Shown: in pieces, positions 23,633-34,685 of the stretch
Layout of the letters: each line of letters starts with the position of its first letter
Numbering within the stretch: position 1 is the stretch's first letter
The notes under the pieces: generated by a model
What the model was told of the DNA's origin: nothing
The model's database searches: none
Seen by the model: the letters and a program-made list of their open reading frames with translations, nothing else
Position numbers and translations under genes: made by a program
NCBI GenBank assembly: GCA_036244855.1
Contig: BQKZ01002329.1
Span: 4,428-68,427, forward strand
Direction of reading: 5' to 3'
DNA: 64,000 nt
Source: Temnopleurus reevesii
Lineage: Eukaryota > Echinodermata > Echinoidea > Temnopleuroida > Temnopleuridae

Positions 23633-24652
23633 ATAAAATATGGTATAGTGTAGTCAGAGAGTATTCTCTTGATATAGTTTAGTATAGATTTGTATAGTAT
23701 AAGTACGCGTTTCCGTGCAAAGTTTTTGGCGTTTTAACTCGCAGCAAGTGTACAGACTCCAAAGTGCTACTCTTCTACACATCGCGGATTCCTTACCATT
23801 AGCGTTCCCTAGGGCTCTTATTAGACTGCAACGCACTTAGTTTTCTGATATTATATCATTAAACAGGGCTTCTCAATTTCACAGAACAGTTGGAGACAAT
23901 TCCTTCTCTCATCTTATTTAGGTAAAGGACAGAGGATATTCTTTCGAAAAAGTGATGATCGCGATCGATGAAAGCTAAAAAGCCAATAAGCTCGTGGGAA
24001 AAATATTTCGTTCTAGAAATATATTGAATATTGTGTTCCATCGAGTACTATTAATTCCGTCTGATAAAACATGATAAGAATTGCATCTAGTCTTATAGGT
24101 TTTTTGTACGTATTCGAATTGAAGAAAAAAATCGCCCACTTTGCCTTTTGGGAATACATGCAGGTGTTCACGGTTATTGTTGGATTTATAGGACTGCAAC
24201 ATAATTCCAAGGAAGATAAAAATAAGTCATTTTGGTGCAAGTAATTTCCGCAATGGTCATTCGAAGTCGGCTTATATGAATTATAACGATTTTCAGCTTG
24301 AGGTTCGAAAGTGGCCAGTACTTCTGACTAGTATTTCGGAAACAAATATTGACGCAAAATTAGGTGATGATCTATGCTTTTTAGACTATTGCAAGTATTT
24401 CAGACTTATCCGGGGCATGTTTCCCCAGACAAACGCACTACTAAAGTCTCAAAAGCTTCATATAACTCTATCAGAAGGTAGGTATATTAAATTGACAATC
24501 TGATGATACTGTTCAGAGGGAAGATCTGAACTATATTATGTTGGAAAGCTGTTCTAAATTGACAGTCTAAGATTGGAGTAATGAATGTGTGTATGTTCAG
24601 CTCAAGAGATCCTAAATCAGCACTGCGAGCATATGGATAAAGACATTGGACA

Positions 24653-24653
24653 N
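24653..24653. other. Single-base assembly join (N)
   Basis: A lone N falls exactly between unit 1 and unit 2 of the direct duplication. The sequence before it continues uninterrupted in unit 2 into unique DNA at 27590. The sequence after it equals that preceded by unique DNA at 21577. It marks a contig join. Confidence 0.9.
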
Positions 24654-25113
24654 CGAAACATGCAAAGTGCTGAGAATATTAAGAGTGTTTTCTTAATAAA
24701 AAAAACTTAATAATTCATATTACAATTTACACAATGATATATCGCACCGGTCCACTATCATTTGAAATTTTATTGTATGATATATTTTAGTGTGAATCAT
24801 GTTCTGATTCAGAATCATGTTATGTCGTGTTCTGAACCCAAATCATGTTCTGTCATTGCATACGGCTTTTACAGTATCATTGTGCCTTTTCTTCACTCTA
24901 CGTATTTTTTTTTTTTTTTTGGGGGGGGGGGGGCGTTCAGATGAACGGCGTTAAACCACTTTAACGGAAACCAGTTTAACGGAAACTAGTTTAACGACAG
25001 GTCTGAACGGGATTGAAAATGGAAGTCCGTTTTAGATATCCGCTTCGTGAATGTGGTGAACTGGAATCAGTTCAGCCGGTAATTTGAACGCTCGCGATTG
25101 GGAAAGTGATCTA

Positions 25114-25245
25114 AAGCCCCGGTCACATAGGACCCCGGAAGCAACACGATTCACCCCGACTCTTTGTTCTGAGGCAGTTAACTGTGAATTAACAAAAAGA
25201 CGGGGTGAATCGTGTTGCTTCCGGGGTCCTATGTGACCAGGGCTT
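25114..25245. mobile_element. Palindromic MITE, family A, copy 3
   Basis: The 132-bp foldback has its loop in the opposite orientation to copy 1. The left flank is TA; the right TA has become AA. It occupies the TTAA site that received the family B element in unit 1. Confidence 0.9.
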
Positions 25246-25521
25246 AAATTGGTTTAACTTTCAGGTGCATCTTGACGCGCCAGTAAGATTTCTATGTATA
25301 GTCAATCGGAGAGCGCAGCAGTTCATTGGTCGCATCGAGACGAAGCCATTCTGCGTAAAGTGGACTTGAAATCCACTTTGTGGGCCTGTAGATCTAAACA
25401 GGACACATCTGGCCTTCCGAAACGGCTTTTGAAACTAGTTTATTGGAAGCCGCTTTCGAAAACTAGATTTGATAATGATTGAGCTACAATGTTGGTACTT
25501 TCAAAATCTAAAAGGGAGAGT

Positions 25522-25590
25522 AATAGTAATAGATGCAATTTATATAGCGCACGTATCCACTCTGCTGAATGTTCAAGGCGCTTTACATTG
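25522..25590 (-). mobile_element. SINE 3'-tail fragment present only in unit 2
   Basis: It contains ATTTATATAGCGCACGTATC and AAGGCGCTTTACATT, the tail signature seen on the full SINEs. The head and body are absent. Unit 1 has only a short GTTAGTAATT at the same point. It is either a severely 5'-truncated insertion in unit 2 or the remnant of a deletion in unit 1. Confidence 0.7.
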
Positions 25591-25748
25591 GGCTAATAAT
25601 TAGGGTCCTCTTTATCTTTCATTATAATGAAATATTGCATAATCATAACTCATTCCACTGAGTCGCATGTGATATTTGTAAGTACATTTCTAAATTTACA
25701 ATCGCAACGCAAATATTAGTAACATTTATTTTAATTAAATCAGTTACC

Positions 25749-25963
25749 TTATTCTATATAAGAATGGCGTTTTTATCAAGAGGTGGTCAAAAGGCATTCA
25801 GGTCCGCTTTTGAAGTACAGTCTAATACTTTAATCAGTTTATCCTTTACATGAAATAACAATGCGAACAAAACACCAAGAAATTAGAACCATGTTAGAAT
25901 ACGTATGCTTCAGAATTATGGATGGTGAAATTGTGTTTCTCTTACAAAAGGCTTTCACAAACA
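25749..25963. other. 215-bp segment present only in unit 2
   Basis: Relative to unit 1, unit 2 has about 215 extra bases between CAGTTAC and GTCGAGAAACACTGGC. No terminal repeat or poly(A) tail is evident, so it could be an old sequence deleted from unit 1. No ORF or family was recognised. Confidence 0.6.
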
Positions 25964-26303
25964 GTCGAGAAACACTGGCAGTATTGCCCTTCCATAGGAG
26001 TTAAACGAGAAAATTTGATAAAAGGCTTGTTCAGACAAGACTCCGTTTATAATGAAACTCATTAAAGATACGCCGCATAAACACATCGTATGGATGACTG
26101 AATGTTCATACATGTATTTCGACGGATCTTAAGAGAGATTGTAGAGGTGGGAGTATCCATGTACTGTACATATGCCGTATTGGTAGTTAACGTTCAGACG
26201 CACTTTAATCATATAGCCATAAAGCTGTAAAATAATGATAATGGTGTATTATTTGAATTATCAAAAGAACTGAAAATTAAATGATTTGATTTGATTTGAT
26301 ATT

Positions 26304-26571
26304 CCTGTATAGCGCACGGTCCATCCTTTTGGTGCTCATGGCGCTTCTTTTCACTCATTCAAAGGCTTTAGCAGGCTGCCACCTACAGTGCCTTTGCATT
26401 CCAAGGAATTTCTTGCTGTCGTCCCCGTTTACCTCACTAGGGTAGAGTGCAGCACAACGAGGACTAATTTCTTGCTGAAAGAAATTAACGCCAAGGGTAG
26501 GTTTCGAACCTCGACCATCTGGTTGAAAGGCGAGATTCAGAACCACTACACCACGATGCTTCCGTGTTGTC
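26304..26571 (-). mobile_element. tRNA-headed SINE, minus strand (unit 2)
   Basis: The duplicate of the SINE at 23365-23632, identical as far as I can see by eye. It was therefore present before the two copies diverged. Confidence 0.85.
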
Positions 26572-27907
26572 ATAAAATATGGTATAGTGTAGTCAGAGAG
26601 TATTCTCTTGATATAGTTTAGTATAGATTTGTATAGTATAAGTACGCGTTTCCGTGCAAAGTTTTTGGCGTTTTAACTCGCAGCAAGTGTACAGACTCCA
26701 AAGTGCTACTCTTCTACACATCGCGGATTCCTTACCATTAGCGTTCCCTAGGGCTCTTATTAGACTGCAACGCACTTAGTTTTCTGATATTATATCATTA
26801 AACAGGGCTTCTCAATTTCACAGAACAGTTGGAGACAATTCCTTCTCTCATCTTATTTAGGTAAAGGACAGAGGATATTCTTTCGAAAAAGTGATGCTCG
26901 CGATCGATGAAAGCTAAAAAGCCAATAAGCTCGTGGGAAAAATATTTCGTTCTAGAAATATATTGAATATTGTGTTCCATCGAGTACTATTAATTCCGTC
27001 TGATAAAACATGATACGAATTGCATCTAGTCTTATAGGTTTTTTGTACGTATTCGAATTGAAGAAAAAAATCGCCCACTTTGCCTTTTGGGAATGCATGC
27101 AGGTGTTCACCGTTATTGTTGGATTTATAGGACTGCAACATAATTCCAAGGAAGATAAAAATAAGTCATTTTGGTGCAAGTAATTTCCGCATTGGTCATT
27201 TGGAGTCGGCTTATGAATTATAACGATTTTCAGCTTGAGGTTCGAAAGTGGCCAGTACTTCTGACTAGTATTTCGGAAACAAATATTGACGCAAAATTAG
27301 GTGATGATCTATGCTTTTTAGACTATTGCAAGTATTTCAGACTTATCCGGGGCATGTTTCCCCAGACAAACGCACTACTAAAGTCTCAAAAGCTTCATAT
27401 AACTCTATCAGAAGGTAGGTTTATTAAATTGACAATCTGATGATACTGTTCAGAGGGAAGATCTGAACTATATTATGTTGGAAAGCTGTTCTGAAATGAC
27501 AGTCTAAGATTGGAGTAATGAATGTGTGTATGTTCAGCTCAAGAGATCCTAAATCAGCACTGCGAGCATATGGATAAAGACATTGGACATATTCAATAAC
27601 TCCCATATAAGCCTTCAAAATCATTTCCACACACAAAATAAAATGATATCTCGGTTTATTCACTAAACCGGTGCGGCACCTGTTATGATTTTGCATGATA
27701 AGAAGAAAAGGCAGCAATTTTGTTTTCTATAGCTTATCATAAGAATGCTTGAGTGAGAATGTTTTTACTTTGGCCCAATTTCTTTGTCTGTTTACTCACT
27801 GTGTCGATTTAAAAATACTTGCTTTCTAGAGAAGATGTGAATATAGTATAGGGATGATGGGAGTAGCTGACCTTACTCACAAATCGACAGTCTCTTTAAA
27901 GAATCGA

Positions 27908-27913
27908 TTTATT
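27908..27913 (-). terminator. Poly(A) signal of the peptide-precursor gene
   Basis: AATAAA on the minus strand begins 57 bases after the stop codon at 27970-27972, giving a short 3' UTR. A second AATAAA-like site overlaps nearby (AAATAAATT around 27914-27921). Confidence 0.55.
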
Positions 27914-27969
27914 TTAAATAAATTGACAATATTTTCAGGCACAACTTTTGATGTACTACTACTAACCCA

Positions 27970-28269
27970 TTATGCCTCAGCGTTGTCGAACGCTGATAAC
28001 CCGCTCATACACCTTAGTCCATCCTCAACTTTCATCCTGTACCACGTCTCGATCAGGCTCAGCAGCTCCTCGCTGTTTTTATCGTCGCTGAGCACTCTGT
28101 TGAAGCAGTCCATTGCGTTGTTTCCACTGAATGCCCCCCTCTTGCCGAATGGCATACCGCTCTGGAGGAGTGCGGGTCTTATCCGGGGGCCTGCTTGGAC
28201 CAGTGATTCTCTTGAGATGATGGCGGCCAGGCAGGCGATGATGAGCACGGCTAAACTCAGGCTACGCAT
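27970..28269 (-). CDS. Secreted neuropeptide-type precursor with one amidated peptide
   Basis: A 99-residue ORF. Residues 1-26 form a signal peptide (Arg2, hydrophobic core 4-18, cleavage after LVQA). Residues 27-44 read GPRIRPALLQSGMPFGKR: a 15-residue peptide, a Gly amide donor and a KR dibasic site. Residues 45-99 form a spacer with Cys55 and Cys87 around an acidic, helix-like stretch (EELLSLIETWYRMKVED). These features are what prohormone convertases and amidating enzymes act on, so a bioactive C-terminally amidated peptide is likely. The layout (peptide directly after the signal, then a two-cysteine tail) resembles SIFamide-, luqin- and PrRP/sNPF-type precursors, but the PF-amide end fits none exactly, so no name is given. 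The ATG lies 22 bases after a splice acceptor; the stop is followed by AATAAA. The overlapping plus-strand ORF (27854-28315) is a shadow. Confidence 0.85.
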   Translation of the reverse strand: MRSLSLAVLIIACLAAIISRESLVQAGPRIRPALLQSGMPFGKRGAFSGNNAMDCFNRVLSDDKNSEELLSLIETWYRMKVEDGLRCMSGLSAFDNAEA

Positions 28270-28293
28270 GCTGATTTATTGGTGTGTGGATCT
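28270..28293 (-). promoter_or_regulatory. Splice acceptor and residual 5' UTR of the peptide gene
   Basis: On the minus strand TTTGTTCTTTCCAG ends with AG at 28292-28293, followed by a 22-base leader ATCCACACACCAATAAATCA and GC, then the ATG. The pyrimidine tract and CAG are canonical. The coding exon must therefore be joined to an upstream non-coding exon. The nearest strong candidate I see is at 45293-45508. Confidence 0.65.
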
Positions 28294-28347
28294 GGAAAGA
28301 ACAAATTTTCAGTGAGACGGTTTAATAAGTCTGCTTGTAGAGTGGAC

Positions 28348-28533
28348 CTAAGGCTGATGGGCTGTTGGTACAATTGCAAGTTGCAGTTCATCGGCATGCA
28401 CCAATCAAAATCGTTTTGATGGGCGATTTGCAAAGAGCGCAGACCGTGTGAGAATGAAAATGCACGAATCAACTTGCATTAGATCTACAATTGATTTGAA
28501 ATTGATCGCAAGTTTTGGACAACACTCCCTAAG
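28348..28533. mobile_element. Short inverted-repeat MITE, family C, copy 3
   Basis: It starts CTAAGGCTGATGGGCTGTTG (decayed end) and finishes TTTTGGACAACACTCCCTAAG. The middle shares CCAATCAAAATCG, GAATGAAAATGCAC and AATTGATCGCAAG with the other copies. It lies in the intron just upstream of the peptide coding exon. Confidence 0.7.
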
Positions 28534-28590
28534 TGACTTTTGAATTCGAGCCTGTTAGAGGAGTGGGAAGCTATTCGTGCTTTGACCACC

Positions 28591-28613
28591 AACCCCCCCC
28601 CCCCCCTCCCCCG
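28591..28613. repeat. C-rich homopolymer run
   Basis: A run of about 16 C bases, then TCCCCC. Confidence 0.9.
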
Positions 28614-29253
28614 AGTAACCATAACATAACTTGTTTGGGGGAGTGTCCCCTCGCAAATAGAAAACCACAGAAATAATTCGACATGATTTCATACGCATTC
28701 TTCTCCAACAGAAGTAGCAATAATCGATAATAATCGATATATCAAAAATATATAGGAACTTTGTAAATGACGGGAAGTTGATGTAGTCTTTTTGCCAAAT
28801 TGCTGTAGATTATACTCAAAAGTACAATTCTATTTGTGTAGCTAAAATAGTTTCAGATGAATGATGTTTGCACACAATTATATCATATATAACAGATCAA
28901 AGATATAATTTAAATTACAGGCTTGACTAGTTACTTTAAAATGCATCAAGGAAGTGCTACATTTTTAAGACAGTATTCGCATGCGACTAACTGTACAAGG
29001 AAACGGTACAATCATGCACCCTCTTCAAATTAGCCGTTGACATGACATAAAAAGGTCCAATATTGCACTTTTTAAGTTTTGCTATACAGATTTCGCCTTG
29101 TTGCGAAGGTTTGTACCCTTTGTGCGCCTTTTTTTCTTATCGTGTTGGGGCCTATATCTCCCAGAAATATGTCGTAATTTTATTACTACATCGTCTTAAA
29201 GAACATATGAGCAATCATTTCGCTAAGCGTTTTGATCAGTTTCTATCTCTGCA

Positions 29254-30094
29254 AGTAATACTGCCATGGAACCCCAACCTATTTCCATAATCTAGTTTGG
29301 TCAGCAAAATCTTATCCTCGGGGCGTATATATAAGAGCAAAATGTTTATGCACAATTGTCATCGGTATTTAGCATAAGCAGTCAATTGTATGCTAAATGT
29401 CACCCCGAAGTGGTGAGGATTTGCACTTCTATCAAGAGTGAATCGCCCTACGTGTTTTGCTGTTCCATGAATTGACTGTATTATCAGAATTCTGCATTCT
29501 TCCCGATGAAAGGAAAACGTCATCACATTATTTGTGCATCTTTGAAACACCATTGATAAACTGTGACTTCAGATGTCTCCAGATGAGAATATCGATCGTG
29601 TGTGTGAAGTGGTCTATTTATCTACGGTAGATGTGAATGTAGGATGGTGAATAAGAACCTTTTTGAGTGAATTACGATTCTGTTGGTTTCATGTTTTGTT
29701 ACGGGTTATATTACAGATTAGCTCCATGGAAACGTTTATGTAAAGATGGTCTATTGAATATATTTGTATTCTCGCACCACTCATACGCATTATATAAAGG
29801 AGAGGGGACAAATATTTCCATCAAGTTTAATACCATTTCATTATACAAATATCTGTTTAGAAATATTGAAGTTAATACCTTATCAAAGATAATATATGAT
29901 ACATACTTTCTAAATTACTTGGGTTAAGAGTCAATATAATACATTGTATTCGGAGATCAATCTAAAACTTGATGGATAATTTAAATCATATAAGTTTAAA
30001 AGCTAGACCTGTTTGACTGAAAATTTCAATTCAATTTGGATTGGTCCTTGACTACAATCTTTTAGGTAGACTTTTCAATCCTAGGATTCTATGG
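29254..30094 (+). repeat. Direct duplication around a gap, left copy (841 bp)
   Basis: It starts AGTAATACTGCCATGGAACC and ends TTCTATGG directly against a 552-base N run. The copy after the gap (30647-31489) has the same start and end. Most bases agree, but a 70-base patch near 29733-29810 differs at about a dozen positions. The shared ORF (29667-29927) changes many residues there, arguing against a protein-coding role. Confidence 0.9.
29326..29335 (+). promoter_or_regulatory. TATA-like element, duplicated at 30719-30728
   Basis: GGGGCG-TATATATAAG is a good TATA-box match with GC-rich upstream flank. No initiator, donor or coding exon follows convincingly, so promoter function is speculative. 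Confidence 0.2.
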
Positions 30095-30646
30095 NNNNNN
30101 NNNNNNNNNNNNNNNNNNNNNNNNNNNNNNNNNNNNNNNNNNNNNNNNNNNNNNNNNNNNNNNNNNNNNNNNNNNNNNNNNNNNNNNNNNNNNNNNNNNN
30201 NNNNNNNNNNNNNNNNNNNNNNNNNNNNNNNNNNNNNNNNNNNNNNNNNNNNNNNNNNNNNNNNNNNNNNNNNNNNNNNNNNNNNNNNNNNNNNNNNNNN
30301 NNNNNNNNNNNNNNNNNNNNNNNNNNNNNNNNNNNNNNNNNNNNNNNNNNNNNNNNNNNNNNNNNNNNNNNNNNNNNNNNNNNNNNNNNNNNNNNNNNNN
30401 NNNNNNNNNNNNNNNNNNNNNNNNNNNNNNNNNNNNNNNNNNNNNNNNNNNNNNNNNNNNNNNNNNNNNNNNNNNNNNNNNNNNNNNNNNNNNNNNNNNN
30501 NNNNNNNNNNNNNNNNNNNNNNNNNNNNNNNNNNNNNNNNNNNNNNNNNNNNNNNNNNNNNNNNNNNNNNNNNNNNNNNNNNNNNNNNNNNNNNNNNNNN
30601 NNNNNNNNNNNNNNNNNNNNNNNNNNNNNNNNNNNNNNNNNNNNNN
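30095..30646. other. Assembly gap of 552 N
   Basis: Unknown sequence between two copies of the same 0.84-kb segment. ORFs called across it are artefacts. The gap size is probably an estimate. Confidence 0.98.
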
Positions 30647-31489
30647 AGTAATACTGCCATGGAACCCCAACCTATTTCCATAATCTAGTTTGGTCAGCAA
30701 AATCTTATCCTCGGGGCGTATATATAAGAGCAAAATGTTTATGCACAATTGTCATCGGTATTTAGCATAAGCAGTCAATTGTATGCTAAATGTCACCCCG
30801 AAGTGGTGAGGATTTGCACTTCTATCAAGAGTGAATAGCCCTATACTTGTTTTGCTGTTCCGTGAATTGACTGTATTATCAGAATTCTGCATTCTTCCCG
30901 ATGAAAGGAAAACGTCATCACATTATTTGTGCATCTTTGAAACACCATTGATAAACTGTGACTTCAGATGTCTCCAGATAAGAATATTGATCGTGTATTC
31001 GGAGTGGTCTATTTATCTACGGTAGATGTGAATGTAGGATGGTGAATAAGAACCTTTTTGAGTGAATTACGATTCTGTTGGTTTCATGTTTTGTTATGGG
31101 TTATATTACAGATTAGCTCCATGGAAACGTTTATGTAACGATGGACCATCAAATAAAGTGGTATTCTCGCACCACTCAGACGCATTATATGAAGGAGAGG
31201 GGGCAAATATTTCCATCAAGTTTAATACCATTTCATTATACAAATATCTGTTTAGAAATATTGAAGTTAATACCTTATCAAAGATAATATATGATACATA
31301 CTTTCTAAATTACTTGGGTTAAGAGTCAATATAATACATTGTATTCGGAGATCAATCTAAAACTTGATGGATAATTTAAATCATATAAGTTTAAAAGCTA
31401 GACCTGTTTGACTGAAAATTTCAATTCAATTTGGATTGGTCCTTGACTACAATCTTTTAGGTAGACTTTTCAATCCTAGGATTCTATGG
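30647..31489 (+). repeat. Direct duplication around a gap, right copy (843 bp)
   Basis: The counterpart of 29254-30094; it runs on without a break into unique sequence at 31490. As with the other two duplications here, it meets its partner only across unresolved bases. Confidence 0.9.
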
Positions 31490-34400
31490 AGTATATAGTG
31501 CTCTCGCTAGCTTCTACAAAAAGGATGTGAAAAATGTGTCTCAACGATTTTCTGGCAACAGCAACAACAAATAATGCATAAATACAAATGTGCGTGTGAA
31601 AATCAGGGGGGATGTCGAATCTTTCACACCCCCTATCGCCGGCCATGTTTTATGAAAGAGCTATTTTCCAGTATTTTCATCTAATGATTATTCAAAGCAA
31701 GCATACACAAAGTTAAGAATGCCGTTAATGAGGAAGATAATGATATTGGTGGTCTAGTGGCTGAACTATAAAGTTCGTAACACGACCGAAGTGTAATTAG
31801 TCAAAAACGCGCGTCTATTTCACAGTGTCACGTACACTATACCATGGCCTTCCAATATACACATTCTGACCTGACAATGGTTCATTATGAAAGCGCTTTT
31901 TTACACACAAAAAATATATCATATAAGACGATTAGTGATGTTTGAATGATAGGTTGAATTGATGAGCATTCAAATGACTTCATTTTGAAGAACACACGGC
32001 GATAGAAGTCAATATGAGGTTCTCATTGTATTGTTGACAATATAACATATGACAATGACACGCTCTTGAACCACCACGAGTGTTTGATTAAAATATATAA
32101 GCGATGGTAAGGTTCACACATCGAGTCAAAACCACTGAATATTATACGTGAAGCACAAAAGCGAGTTGTTCAAGTTTGGTCGATAAGGCATGAAGGCTAC
32201 TTGAACAAACTCATCTTGGTATCTTGTTTAAGAAGGAAATGCGAGAAAGCGACTTGTACAAACTCACCTCCGCGCTGCACGTATAAGCTTCCGTAGGACT
32301 GTCGTAGTTTCTGAAACCTTAAGGTTTTGATTTTTGGTGTGAACGTAACAATTTGTATATATTAAGGAGATATGACCACTGGGTGACACTATTAAGAGCA
32401 AATTTTAGGGTGTAATAGTGTACATTTTCCTAGGAGCGCAATATTATGACAATTATTTTTCAAATGAGGCAGCTGTGGTATTCTAGAGTCCACTACCCCA
32501 CCAAATTTGCGAACATATTTGAATGTTCCGATACTCCCTCTGGAAAAGTTTCCACTACAGGGTAGAGAAATCGCTATCATGTCACCACCTAATCTCCAAG
32601 CCAATGATATCTGGTCCTCTGGTATCATTTTTTTCTTACAGAAAGGAAGCACTATAATCACAGTTCATGCACTCTGCTTCCGAATCTTATTCAAGATTGT
32701 TTGTAAGATCTTAGTTCTTATGATCAATTTCTCTCCCCAGGAATCATGAGAGCAAGAATCCTTTGATGAATGTATTCTCCTACACAGGAGTCAAGGATGT
32801 CACCAATGTAATCCTTGACAAAGAACTATCGAGATGCACTTTTGGGGTATTATGTTTGAAATATTATCCAAATTTCACGGGGTTTCAGGAAGATTCTCCT
32901 TACAAGTTCCAACACAACATATGAAACCTAGAAAATGATAATAATGGAACTTCTCAAAAGTAAACGAGGCCAATGTTGAAGATTGTAAGGTGGAAGTAGG
33001 CTGTTTGTAATATGTTGCATCTATAGGATAATTTTTCACCGCTACCGAAATCCAGAAAAATTATTCAAAAATGCATGCTTTATATTGTATGCTTTATAAC
33101 CATCGTAGAGAAAGATATATCTGCCTAAACTTTGGAATTCTATCGAACATATTTTGCACATTTTGTTTCATCCTGCATTAGTCCTTGGTAGAAATATAGT
33201 ACATATGATAACCATCCTTCACTCGAGCGATCCATATTATCAAACATGTCCCCTTTTAAGTGCCTCTTTATTTTATTTATTTGTCACGCAGTCTTTGGTT
33301 TTATTTATTTTTCTTCATTTTCCGACTGAAGTGCTCAGTTGCAAAGCCAAATCCCCTCTTTTTTCCCGCTGCCGCTTCGTGTGAGCAAAACAGTGAAAGA
33401 GGCAAAAACTGTCACATATGTCATGGAGGGATTTCTAAAATAAATCTTAGTGGTTTTTCATTTGTCATCGGGTGTCTCGTTCGGAAATGAAATCTACAAC
33501 ATAGGAAGTACAACAAGAAACTCAATAACAGTTAGATGAAGAAGAAGCCTGAGGTTTTATTTCCTAAAAAAAACATTATTTCCTTCTACTTGTCCTTCAC
33601 ATAATGACAGAAAAAAAAACTGTTAATTGATGGACGATGAATTTAAAGGCAATTGAATTATTGCATCGATCAGGATGTGAGAGAAAGGGAATGAGATATG
33701 CAAGAACAAATAAACTTACGTATGGAAACTTGATCAAAAGGCGAGACTTTGAAATACATCTGGCAATGAGAGAAAACTAGTAATTTGTGTATCCTTTTAA
33801 AAGTTTATCAATACTTGTTTCCTTTTATATTTGCCTATGAAATATTAAACGTAATTCGACGAGCAAATAATGTGAAGATCAACCTTTCTTTGAAAGAAAT
33901 GAGTAAGCTCATGTTTGAAATCAAATTATGGGGTTTACATAACAATCATTTCGCATATTTGCATGTGAAACATTCACATACCTCGCATACTTGTTATGTG
34001 ACTCCCGCCTCTTGATAAATCAATTGTAAAGCGATACCAATTACTTATCAAGAAGGACTTTTTTTCTAAAGCAGGTACCGATTTAACGTCCAAATGAATT
34101 GGTGTCACGGCAAGGACGTTAATAAAATGTGACGCAATCAACATGTGCACATTTTCACAGATGCTGACGTTACGAAATACACATGAGGATAGAAATTAAA
34201 ACGTGAATCATCGATAGGCTGAATCAAATAATTTCTGAGAAGAGTGATCATGATAATAACCACACTGTAAACAAAAATATGATATAATCTTTTTGAGTTA
34301 CTATTTGGTGGTTGAGGTGAGTGCGTTGGTTTTATACATTGTGTCCATGCCCAAATTGGTCATCTAGCATAATTCCCAATCTTACGACATCGTGTTATAG

Positions 34401-34685
34401 CCTATTCTGTATTCAGTCACGTTTTGGTGATGCCTAAAGAACAACGCATGAATTATGATTCAAACAAGAGAATGATTGTCTGTTTTTTGTTTTACATCAG
34501 ATCACCTACGTAGGTACTTTTACGTCCCCAATCATACTTCCCGCATAGATAATGACCAAACTGTCGCATTTGTTCTCTTAAAAGCGCATCGTTTCTCTCT
34601 CATCATTGTCAGATAATGAATCCATTTCTGCCTCCATTAGTCCTGCAATACCGTTTGACCTTTGATAATAAACACATTTTTATTC
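31490..34685. other. Intergenic or intronic sequence, no gene seen
   Basis: ORFs of up to 89 codons occur on both strands (for example 32392-32661 minus and 32507-32749 plus, overlapping each other) but none has a domain or paired splice sites. If the 45.5-kb promoter belongs to the peptide gene, this is intron. Confidence 0.5.

Larger units (their letters stand above)
21578..24652 (+). repeat. Direct duplication, unit 1 (3.1 kb)
   Basis: It begins CGAAACATGCAAAGTGCTGA and ends GACATTGGACA. Unit 2 at 24654-27589 starts and ends with the same sequences. The units are close to identical over 23027-24652. Unit 1 alone carries the family B element, and unit 2 alone carries a family A element, a SINE-tail fragment and an extra 215 bp. 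A single N at 24653 separates the units. Two haplotypes placed in tandem by the assembler is the simplest reading; a genuine tandem duplication is the alternative. Confidence 0.9.
24654..27589 (+). repeat. Direct duplication, unit 2 (2.9 kb)
   Basis: The counterpart of 21578-24652. Differences from unit 1: no family B element, a family A element at 25114-25245, a SINE-tail fragment at 25522-25590, about 215 extra bases at 25749-25963, a T/G homopolymer stretch at 24908-24933, and scattered substitutions and small indels. Neither unit contains a supportable gene. Confidence 0.9.

Noticed and set aside
23416..23682. Overlapping ORFs of 72 and 77 codons, repeated at 26355-26621
   Set aside because: They are translations of a SINE on its two strands; identity between copies reflects the duplication, not selection.
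27854..28315. 153-codon plus-strand ORF
   Set aside because: It is the antisense shadow of the peptide precursor; the minus frame has signal, cleavage and amidation sites, splice acceptor and poly(A) signal, and this one has none.
29667..29927. 86-codon ORF present in both copies (also 31062-31322)
   Set aside because: It looked conserved, but the differing patch changes about nine residues, mostly non-conservatively, and there are no splice or promoter signals.
30041..30748. Long ORFs crossing the N run, and the similar ones at 49309-49941
   Set aside because: They consist of unknown residues from assembly gaps.
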